Shown here one piece after another: positions 1 to 7,275 of a stretch of 42,010 bases of DNA (its first letter is position 1; every line of letters begins with the position of its first letter). The notes under the pieces are model-generated. The model had not been told where the DNA came from, did not search any database, and was given only the letters and a program-made list of their open reading frames with translations. Source of the DNA: Candidatus Omnitrophota bacterium (GTDB lineage: Bacteria > Omnitrophota > Gorgyraeia > Duberdicusellales > 4484-171); the NCBI GenBank assembly GCA_021735105.1, contig JAIPHS010000003.1:1-42010 (forward strand), read 5' to 3'. The position numbers were made by a program, and so were the translations under genes.

Positions 1-2
1 AA

Positions 3-1115
3 ATTATTTGGTGTGGGTTTAGCTGGGCGAATTTAGGATATTCTCAATTTAACCATCCTTATTTAATTCAAATTGCTGATATCGGAGGTACAAAATTAAT
101 CAGTTTTACTATAGTTTTGGTTAATTTTTTAATTTGGGAAATAATAACTCTTCATAAAAGTAAAAATGCTAAACAAAAAAGAGCTTATAAAGAAATTCTA
201 AAAAGGTTATTTTTTCTTTTATTTATATTTGCAGTAATAATAACTTATTCATCTTTTCGGCTTAAAGAAAAAGAATCAAGAAAAAAAATAGGTGTTTCAT
301 TAATCCAGCCAAATATTTTAGATAAGCAGCTTCTTAGGCTAAAGGGTAAGGAAGCAATCTTAAAAAGTTTCTCTATTTTAATAGAAAGGACTCCGGAAGA
401 TAATCTTATTATACTTCCTGAAGCAGCTTGGCCTTATCTTTCAGATAAAGGGGATAGTAAGTTAATTGCTAACTTTGTCAAAGAGAACAAAAGGAATATT
501 CTTATTGGAGCAATTACTAGAGAAGGCGCCGCTTACTATAATTCTGCTTTATTTTTCAATAAAAGCGGCAATTTGGTTGAAACCTATAATAAAATTAAAC
601 TAGTTCCTTTTGGTGAGTACGTTCCTTTACGGAAATACCTAAAGTTTATTGAAGTTTTAAATAGTATCGGTGATATTACCCCCGGGGAAGAAAGAAAAAG
701 CTTCTCTTTTCAAGGTAAAACCTTTGCCGCTCTTATTTGTTTTGAAGATATCTTTCCTTACTATGTAGCTGAGGTAGCAAAGAATAAAGATTTTTTATTA
801 AATATTACCGATGATAGTTGGTTTTATGGGCAGCCGGAAGCAGGGCAGCATTTATCAATTATGGTTTTGCGGGCTATAGAAAATAGAATACCCATAGTAA
901 GAGCTGCAAATAGTGGAATTAGCGGATGGGTTTCCCCAGAAGGTTATGTAACTAAATTGAAAAAAGATAAAGATAATTTGTTTGTTAAGGCTCAAGCAAA
1001 TTTTCAAGTTCCGGTTGATAGAAAAAGAAGTTTTTATAATAAAAGAAAAGGATGGTTTGTGATTTTATCTTTTATCTTTTTAACAGTTATATTTTTTAAG
1101 AAGAAAGTTGATTAA
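3..1115 (+). CDS. lnt: Apolipoprotein N-acyltransferase, 3' part (5' end outside window)
   Basis: Frame is open from base 3 (IIWCGFSWANLGYSQFNHPYLIQIADIGGTKLISF...), upstream of the track's start at 117; nitrilase-fold motifs PEAAWP, NKIKLVPFGEYVP, ICFEDIFP. Confidence 0.9.
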   Translation: MIWCGFSWANLGYSQFNHPYLIQIADIGGTKLISFTIVLVNFLIWEIITLHKSKNAKQKRAYKEILKRLFFLLFIFAVIITYSSFRLKEKESRKKIGVSLIQPNILDKQLLRLKGKEAILKSFSILIERTPEDNLIILPEAAWPYLSDKGDSKLIANFVKENKRNILIGAITREGAAYYNSALFFNKSGNLVETYNKIKLVPFGEYVPLRKYLKFIEVLNSIGDITPGEERKSFSFQGKTFAALICFEDIFPYYVAEVAKNKDFLLNITDDSWFYGQPEAGQHLSIMVLRAIENRIPIVRAANSGISGWVSPEGYVTKLKKDKDNLFVKAQANFQVPVDRKRSFYNKRKGWFVILSFIFLTVIFFKKKVD

Positions 1116-1135
1116 ACCAAAAGCTTTGTTATAAT
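1108..1135 (+). promoter_or_regulatory. Sigma70-like promoter TTGATT-16-TATAAT; start codon 9 nt after the -10
   Basis: TTGATT 1108-1113, TATAAT 1130-1135, ATG at 1145. Confidence 0.55.
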
Positions 1136-1144
1136 TTGTTTCCT

Positions 1145-2086
1145 ATGGATAAAAAAGAAAAAAAGAAATTATTAAGAAGAAAAGTTGGCCTCTGTTTTAT
1201 CAAAAGTTTTACCTTTTTGTCCGGAGTGGTACCTATTGGGGTAAATCTTTTTTTGGGTAAAATTTTAGGATCCTTAGCTTATTTAGTTTTGCCCCGGCAT
1301 CGAAAAATTGCCTTAGACAGCCTTTCGATAGCTTTTCCCAGCTATTCTTTAAGTAAGAGAAAAAAAATTGCTAAGCAATTTTTCGTTTTTATTGCAGAGG
1401 GCGGTTTTGAACTTATCTATTACCTTAATAATATCAAAAAAATACATCAACCGGTTAAGATTGAAGGCAAAGATAATTTAGATCAAGCTTTGGCCAAAGG
1501 CAGGGGTGTAATTTTAGTTACGGCTCACTATGGAAACTTTCCTTTGATGAGCCTGCGTCTTGCAGCAGAAGGATATCCGGTAAACCTGGTGACCAGGCCG
1601 ATGCGGGATAAATACGCAGAGGCCCATTTTCATAAATTAAGAACAGATGCCGGGGTGAAAAATATCTCTGTTTATCCGCGCCGAGCCTGTGTATCGGGAA
1701 TAATTAATGCTTTGGCTAGAAATGAAATAGTGATAATTTTAATGGATCAAAATTTTGGCACCGGTGGAGTTTGGGTAAAGTTTTTTAACAAATTAGCGGC
1801 AACTCCAATTGGGCCGATAATTTTATCTTTACGTACTAAAGCGGCTTTGGTCCCTTCCTATATATATAGGAAGGGAGAAAAAAGACATGGCCTTAAGATA
1901 TTTCCGGAAGAAGATTTAATTTCAGGAAAAGATAAAAATGAAACAATTCTGCTTAATGCAGCTAATTTTACAAAAATTATAGAAAAGTGGATTGAAAAAA
2001 GGCCGGGGCATTGGAGTTGGGTTCACCGGCGCTGGAAATCACGCCCGCCAAAAAATGTAGATGAAAATAAGGTATTTGATAGATAA
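1145..2086 (+). CDS. LpxL/HtrB-like lysophospholipid (lipid A) acyltransferase
   Basis: Family motifs TAHYGNFPLM, MDQNFGTGGVWVKFF, W-x-H-RRW near the C-terminus. ATG at 1145 preferred over the TTG at 1136 used in the track. Confidence 0.8.
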   Translation: MDKKEKKKLLRRKVGLCFIKSFTFLSGVVPIGVNLFLGKILGSLAYLVLPRHRKIALDSLSIAFPSYSLSKRKKIAKQFFVFIAEGGFELIYYLNNIKKIHQPVKIEGKDNLDQALAKGRGVILVTAHYGNFPLMSLRLAAEGYPVNLVTRPMRDKYAEAHFHKLRTDAGVKNISVYPRRACVSGIINALARNEIVIILMDQNFGTGGVWVKFFNKLAATPIGPIILSLRTKAALVPSYIYRKGEKRHGLKIFPEEDLISGKDKNETILLNAANFTKIIEKWIEKRPGHWSWVHRRWKSRPPKNVDENKVFDR

Positions 2087-2104
2087 TATTCAGTCAAATA
2101 GCTA

Positions 2105-2132
2105 TTGTAAACGTTATTTTTTTTGATAAAAT
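2105..2132 (+). promoter_or_regulatory. Sigma70-like promoter TTGTAA-16-TAAAAT; ATG (2140) 7 nt after the -10
   Basis: Hexamers read directly at 2105-2110 and 2127-2132. Confidence 0.5.
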
Positions 2133-2139
2133 GATATCA

Positions 2140-4794
2140 ATGAAGAGATTTTTATCTTTTTTAATTATCTTTTTTTGCCTGCCTTCAGTTTTTGCTCTTT
2201 CCGGAGATGCTTATCTGGTTGAAACTGGAGAAAAATGCATTAATCAAGGGTGGTTCCAGCAAGCAAAAGTTGAGTTTGAAAAAGCCCTTCAAATTAATCC
2301 TGACAACAGTAAAGCTAAAGAATATTTAAATCAATTGCGTAAACAAGAAGTTGAAAAAGCTTTGGATAGATATTCAAAAGCAAAACCAGCATCTAAAAGA
2401 AAGACTAGCCAAAAAGTAGTAAAAGGCACAAAGCCGCCCTCTCCTCAAGAACCTATCGTTGAACAACCGGAAGAAAAAGAGTCTAAATTTTCTTTAAAAG
2501 GTGATTATCAATTAAGTTTTGGCGTTGAATCAGGTGAAACTATCTGGAAAAGAGCCAATGCTGATTTAAATGAGGAGAATTGGCGCATTCTTGATAGCAC
2601 TGCTTATAACCGGCGGGAAAACACTTTTGATCCGGCAATTTTTAGTCGTTTGTCATTCCAGCTAGACTATCCCCAAGACCAAGGTTGGGGTTTTCACAGT
2701 AACTTTGATATTAGCCCCTGGAGTTTTATCGGGAAGAGTAATAAAGTTACTATTGATGGTGCAGGAGGGGATAGTGCAGATATCCAATACTTATATTGGT
2801 CCAATAATCGTTATACTGTAAACCAGTCAGTAAATACTAACCTCAATGCAGATTCTTTTAATTTACCGGAGTTAAAAGTAGTTGATGGCAAAACTTCTCA
2901 GGTAAGCATTACAAGTATGAATGGCAATGTTTTTACGATTAAAGAGCAAGAAATTAATCGTGACTTTTGGCCGCTTCGAAAGTTAGAATTTAGCTATAAA
3001 GGCGATCCGCTTAGCTTAAAAATATTTCCGGCTGCCTTAGAAAATGCTGACTATATCTCAGATGACCCGCTTAAAATTACCGGAAACAGAACCTATTGGG
3101 AAGAGTCAGAGTGGATTGTGAATTGGAAACCGGGTAATCTTAATTCCGGGGCAGCTCCGGTAGGGTATTATAAGGGTAAATTTGATGATGCTTTAGCCTA
3201 TTTTACTCGTGATTCTTACGGGACTCGCCTTACTGCTTTGCGCGGTTTTGCATTAAACTACGATTTAGAAGGTATAAATATTGATTTTACCGCAGCTTCT
3301 CCTAAAGAGCTCTGGCAGGATTATGATAGTTTCAACACTTGGTCTTCTGCTTTACGGGCAAAATATTTAAATTTAGACAATATCGTTTTAGGTTTTACCT
3401 ACGGCGGAAAGTTTGGTTACAATAAGAGGTCTTTAGATGTTTTCAATAATGTATTTGGCCTCGATGCAAATATCGGCTTAGGAGATAATACAGAACTTTT
3501 ATTGGAAGGGCTTACCTCTTATACTGAAACTGATAGAACCTCAGACTATGAAACTGAAAAACGGGGCAACGCTTTTCATCTTAGTTTAGTTAACTCTTCC
3601 GGCGGAGTTTTTGGTAAAGATTATTTTGGGGTTAATCCTAAAGGGGATGAATCTTTTTATAAGCTGAGGTTATCTTTAACTCATATGGATCAAGGCTTTG
3701 AAAGCGCTTTAGCCAGTTACCGCCAAACCAGAGATGATGAGTATTGGTCAAGGCATATCACCTTCCGTAAGCCTTTTGAATCTTACCGTATGGGAGGCCT
3801 CTATGGGCCGTCCTTGAGGTGGGATGATATCAAGCCCTTTCGGATTGGAGATGGGATTGATTATGGCAGAGATGTAATTAGTTTAAGAGTTGAGTGGGAA
3901 AATCTTTTTGATAATCGGTTAGATGCTTTATTTGATGTTCGCAATGTCCATGATACCGACGGAAAGTTTCTTGAGAATATTGCCAGGTTAGAAGGTCAAT
4001 TTAGGCTAACCGATAAACTCACTACAAAGTTTTTAGGTATCTATCAAAAGATGCCTAAAACTGTTGCCGGTATTGATCCTTTTATTTTTGACCCTCAAAC
4101 TGATGATTACTATAATAATGATGAGATAGAAGATGGCAAAGACCCCTCTTTAAAGACGGTTGGTTTAGGTGCTAATTATAATTTTTTTAAGTGGCTGAAT
4201 TTAAATTTTAGCTGGGAACATTCTAATGACGTAACTTTAGCTTATGATAATTTTCCCCGTAGTATTTTAAATAGTGTAGATTGGTGGGCTACTACTGCTG
4301 AAGATAATAAAACTTTTTATCAAGAGGTTCATCAAGTTTACAACAACCAATATTTTCCACTACCGCCTTATCCCTATTTTGATATCTTTAAAGTGGGCAT
4401 AGGCTTTAGGCCTACTGACAAGATTAATTTATACCTTGACTATACCCGTAATGAATATTATTGGGCTCAAATTATCGATGAAAATATGAATCATGTTGGG
4501 CTTTCAGCTAGCTATCTTCCTACTGATAAAATTGGTTTTTACCTAAGATATGTATATTCTAAAGTCAATGATTTATCTGAACTAAACGATGATACACGTG
4601 TAGTTAAACGCACACACCATACGGTATTTTCAGAAGTAAGGTTTAGGTTAGAAGAGTCAAGTGAATTGATTGCTCAATACGGTGTTGGCAATACTGGAGG
4701 AATTTTAGAATCAACCTATACTCCTTTTGGAGGAGGAGTACCAACCTTAGACACCCAACATATTTTTAGGGTTTATTACCGGAAAAAGTTTTAA
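2140..4794 (+). CDS. Large outer-membrane beta-barrel protein with signal peptide, TPR-like repeat and Pro/Lys-rich linker
   Basis: Signal peptide MKRFLSFLIIFFCLPSVFA; single TPR-like segment (GWFQQAKVEFEKALQINPDNSKAKEYL); alternating amphipathic strands; terminal aromatic residue (RVYYRKKF). Confidence 0.7.
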   Translation: MKRFLSFLIIFFCLPSVFALSGDAYLVETGEKCINQGWFQQAKVEFEKALQINPDNSKAKEYLNQLRKQEVEKALDRYSKAKPASKRKTSQKVVKGTKPPSPQEPIVEQPEEKESKFSLKGDYQLSFGVESGETIWKRANADLNEENWRILDSTAYNRRENTFDPAIFSRLSFQLDYPQDQGWGFHSNFDISPWSFIGKSNKVTIDGAGGDSADIQYLYWSNNRYTVNQSVNTNLNADSFNLPELKVVDGKTSQVSITSMNGNVFTIKEQEINRDFWPLRKLEFSYKGDPLSLKIFPAALENADYISDDPLKITGNRTYWEESEWIVNWKPGNLNSGAAPVGYYKGKFDDALAYFTRDSYGTRLTALRGFALNYDLEGINIDFTAASPKELWQDYDSFNTWSSALRAKYLNLDNIVLGFTYGGKFGYNKRSLDVFNNVFGLDANIGLGDNTELLLEGLTSYTETDRTSDYETEKRGNAFHLSLVNSSGGVFGKDYFGVNPKGDESFYKLRLSLTHMDQGFESALASYRQTRDDEYWSRHITFRKPFESYRMGGLYGPSLRWDDIKPFRIGDGIDYGRDVISLRVEWENLFDNRLDALFDVRNVHDTDGKFLENIARLEGQFRLTDKLTTKFLGIYQKMPKTVAGIDPFIFDPQTDDYYNNDEIEDGKDPSLKTVGLGANYNFFKWLNLNFSWEHSNDVTLAYDNFPRSILNSVDWWATTAEDNKTFYQEVHQVYNNQYFPLPPYPYFDIFKVGIGFRPTDKINLYLDYTRNEYYWAQIIDENMNHVGLSASYLPTDKIGFYLRYVYSKVNDLSELNDDTRVVKRTHHTVFSEVRFRLEESSELIAQYGVGNTGGILESTYTPFGGGVPTLDTQHIFRVYYRKKF

Positions 4795-4822
4795 TATCTT
4801 ATAACTTATTGTAACAAACTTC

Positions 4823-4851
4823 TTTACACTAATTATCAGTAATGATATAAT
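4823..4851 (+). promoter_or_regulatory. Sigma70-like promoter TTTACA-17-TATAAT with extended -10 (TGA)
   Basis: TTTACA 4823-4828, TGATATAAT ending 4851; 38 nt upstream of the 4890 start, which has an SD (ggggaggga). Confidence 0.65.
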
Positions 4852-4889
4852 TAAAAAAATAAAGAGAATATAAAAAAGGGGAGGGATTA

Positions 4890-6047
4890 ATGGATAAAAC
4901 AAAAGTTGTTTCTGTAATTTTATTAGTTATCATTTTAGGAGTGGGGTTTGTAGCCTATAATTTTTATGCGCAAAATACGCAATTACAAACAAACAATCAA
5001 GAATTAAAAAATATTAATAACTCTTTAGAGCAGGAAAAAAATAATTTAGAACAAAGATACCAAAAAGAAACTCGAAAAAATAGAGAATTAAACCAAAGGA
5101 TTAGTAGTATAAACCAGCAACTTTCCCAAATAGAAAAAGAAAGAAATGAATTAAAAGGTAAATATCAAGAAGCTGTCCGCCAAAGAGATCAATTAGCAAA
5201 AAAACTTAAAGAAAGGCCGCAAAGTGTTCGTGTGAAAGAAGCCAGTGCCGGTCCAGATAAAAGTGATGGCTATTGGGCGGATTTTATTCAGGAGAAGGCA
5301 GAGTTGGAAGCCCAAGTTGATAGGCTTAAAGATGAAATACTTGATGCTAGAAGTCAAGTTGCTCAATTTAAGAATAAGAATGAAGAGCTAAACCTGGATG
5401 TAAGTGAGGTTAAAAAAGAAAAAGAAAGATTGGAGCAGGAAATTAATACTAAACAAAGAGCTTTGAGAGTTATGAGTATGGATTTGGTAGCTGAGCGCCG
5501 GCAGAGAGGAGGAGCAGTTGATGAAGTTAAAAAGCTCAGGGATGAAACCATCAGCTTAAAAAGAAAGTTAATAATAGCTAACCGGCAAAAAGGTAAGCTT
5601 CAGGATAAGCTTAAAGAAACTTTAGATAAAAAAAATACATTAGAAGAAAAAATGGCCGATGCTGAAAGTGTTCTGCAAGAAAAATCTTTGGCCTTTAAAG
5701 AATTACAAACTGATTTAAGCCAAGCCATGGAAGAAGGCCGAAAGGTAACAGCCGGTGATTCTGGTTCGGTGGAGTTACCGCCTATTGTAGTGAAACCGGA
5801 AACTTCAACTCCAATGGATGTAAGAGGAAAGATTATTGCAGTTAACTCTGAAGAGCAGTTTGTAGTTTTTGATCTTGGTGAAGCTTCCGGAATAAGTCCA
5901 GGTGCTTTACTTAAGGTAATGAGGGGAAATCGGGAAGTTGCAACCTTAGAAGTAATTGAAACCCGAAAGAATATATCGGCAGCAGACATAAAAGATGTTT
6001 TAGGTGGCTTTGATATCCAAGAAGGTGATATCGTAATTAGTAGATAG
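4890..6047 (+). CDS. Membrane-anchored long coiled-coil protein with C-terminal small beta domain
   Basis: N-terminal TM (VVSVILLVIILGVGFVAYNFY), about 250 aa of charged heptads, C-terminal GKIIAVNSEEQFVVFDLGEASGISPGALLKVMRG...GDIVISR. Confidence 0.7.
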   Translation: MDKTKVVSVILLVIILGVGFVAYNFYAQNTQLQTNNQELKNINNSLEQEKNNLEQRYQKETRKNRELNQRISSINQQLSQIEKERNELKGKYQEAVRQRDQLAKKLKERPQSVRVKEASAGPDKSDGYWADFIQEKAELEAQVDRLKDEILDARSQVAQFKNKNEELNLDVSEVKKEKERLEQEINTKQRALRVMSMDLVAERRQRGGAVDEVKKLRDETISLKRKLIIANRQKGKLQDKLKETLDKKNTLEEKMADAESVLQEKSLAFKELQTDLSQAMEEGRKVTAGDSGSVELPPIVVKPETSTPMDVRGKIIAVNSEEQFVVFDLGEASGISPGALLKVMRGNREVATLEVIETRKNISAADIKDVLGGFDIQEGDIVISR

Positions 6048-6053
6048 GTTTTT

Positions 6054-7052
6054 GTGTCTTCATCCAAAGTTACTATTAAAGAAGTAGCAGCTAAAGCTGG
6101 TGTATCAATCGCCACTGTTTCACGTTATATTAATAAATCCATCCGTTTACGTGAACAAAACCGCCGTAAAATTGAAAAAGCCATAGAAGAGTTAAATTAC
6201 CATCCGTTAGTTTATGCCCGTCGGTTAGCCGGAGGAAAATTAAATACTTTTGGTTTAATTATTCCCGGTTATGAAGGTATATTTTATTCTTTTTATGCTT
6301 TAAAAATCATCAGAGAAGTAGCTGCGGCTTTGGATGAAAAAGAGATAGATATGCATCTTAATATATATCGGGATAAAGACATATTTAATTCATCTTTAGT
6401 AGACGGGGTTATTATGGCTGATGTAATTTCTAATAGAGATCAACTCTTAAGATTAAAAAAGGAAGAAGTTCCTCTGGTTGTAATAAACCGGAAAATGCCT
6501 GATCAAGATATAAGCTTTGTAGCTGTGGATAACTATAAAGGCGCTTATGAGGCAACTGAGTTTTTAATTAACCATGGGCATAAAAAAATTGTTCATTTTG
6601 CCGGTGATATCGAAGTTCAGTGTGCTCATCAAAGGGTAGATGGATTTAAAGCGGCCTTGAAAAAAAACGGGATAAAAGAAAAACCAAATTCTATTTGCCT
6701 AACAAATTTTTCTCGAGCTAAAGCCAGAGATGAACTTAATAAATTATTTTTATCTAAAAACATGCCTACTGCTATTTTTTGCTGTAGCGATGAGGTTGCA
6801 AGTGAAGTTTTAAATTTTGCTGATGAGAATTCAATCAAAGTTCCTCAAGATTTAAGTGTAATAGGTTTTGATGATAATCCCAATCTTTCCTACCAGGATC
6901 TTATGTTAACTACTGTACGTCAACCTCTAGATCAAATGGCTAGAGAAGCCGTTAAGGTATTGAGGCAAACTATTGATAAAAAAATACCTCCGCAAAGGGT
7001 GATCTTTAAGCCTAAACTTGTAATTAGAGATACTGTAGGATTCCTAAAATAG
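6054..7052 (+). CDS. LacI-family transcriptional regulator (GTG start)
   Basis: HTH VTIKEVAAKAGVSIATVSRYINKS plus periplasmic-binding-like domain (GHKKIVHFAGD, VIGFDDNPNLSY, LTTVRQPLDQMAREAV). Confidence 0.92.
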   Translation: MSSSKVTIKEVAAKAGVSIATVSRYINKSIRLREQNRRKIEKAIEELNYHPLVYARRLAGGKLNTFGLIIPGYEGIFYSFYALKIIREVAAALDEKEIDMHLNIYRDKDIFNSSLVDGVIMADVISNRDQLLRLKKEEVPLVVINRKMPDQDISFVAVDNYKGAYEATEFLINHGHKKIVHFAGDIEVQCAHQRVDGFKAALKKNGIKEKPNSICLTNFSRAKARDELNKLFLSKNMPTAIFCCSDEVASEVLNFADENSIKVPQDLSVIGFDDNPNLSYQDLMLTTVRQPLDQMAREAVKVLRQTIDKKIPPQRVIFKPKLVIRDTVGFLK

Positions 7053-7083
7053 TTAAAATCTGCTTTTTTAAAAAGAGTATATA

Positions 7084-7131
7084 TTCCTATATATTGTGTA
7101 GCTTTAGAAAAATATATACAATATTTAGTAT
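7084..7131 (+). promoter_or_regulatory. Tandem NrdR-like boxes upstream of the nrdJ promoter
   Basis: Box 1 TTCCTATATATTGTGT (7084-7099) and box 2 ATACAATATTTAGTAT (7116-7131), each 13/16 to ACACWATATATWGTGT, separated by 16 bp. Confidence 0.65.
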
Positions 7132-7136
7132 TTTTC

Positions 7137-7165
7137 TTGACATTGTTTTATTTCTGTGATATAAA
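7137..7165 (+). promoter_or_regulatory. Consensus sigma70-like promoter TTGACA-17-TATAAA
   Basis: TTGACA 7137-7142; TATAAA 7160-7165, preceded by TGTGA. Confidence 0.75.
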
Positions 7166-7168
7166 GTT

Positions 7169-7204
7169 TTTACCCCGTTAGAAATAAAACTCTAACGGGG
7201 TAAA
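7169..7204 (+). promoter_or_regulatory. Perfect 14-bp inverted repeat at the predicted 5' end of the nrdJ transcript
   Basis: TTTACCCCGTTAGA-aataaaac-TCTAACGGGGTAAA; no downstream T-tract. Confidence 0.8.
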
Positions 7205-7275
7205 CCATTCAGCAAGAAAAAATCTTTAGTTGCTTAACAATATTTTTAAATAAATCAAAGATAAAGGAGGCAGTC

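Noticed and set aside
4831-4852. AATTATCA-gtaa-TGATATAATT dyad over the -10 of the coiled-coil gene promoter
   Set aside because: Imperfect and entirely AT-rich; expected by chance around TATAAT sequences.
5600-6115. 171-aa minus-strand ORF (and 5363-5551 minus) opposite the coiled-coil gene
   Set aside because: Ser/Leu-rich antisense shadow of a Lys/Glu-rich coiled-coil gene; no SD, no family signature.
7064-7080. CTTTTTTAAAAAG after lacI as a terminator
   Set aside because: AT-only dyad with no loop or GC stem; not credible.
7169-7204. nrdJ leader hairpin as a terminator of lacI or a cobalamin riboswitch
   Set aside because: No T-tract on either side, and the leader is too short and lacks B12-box-like architecture.
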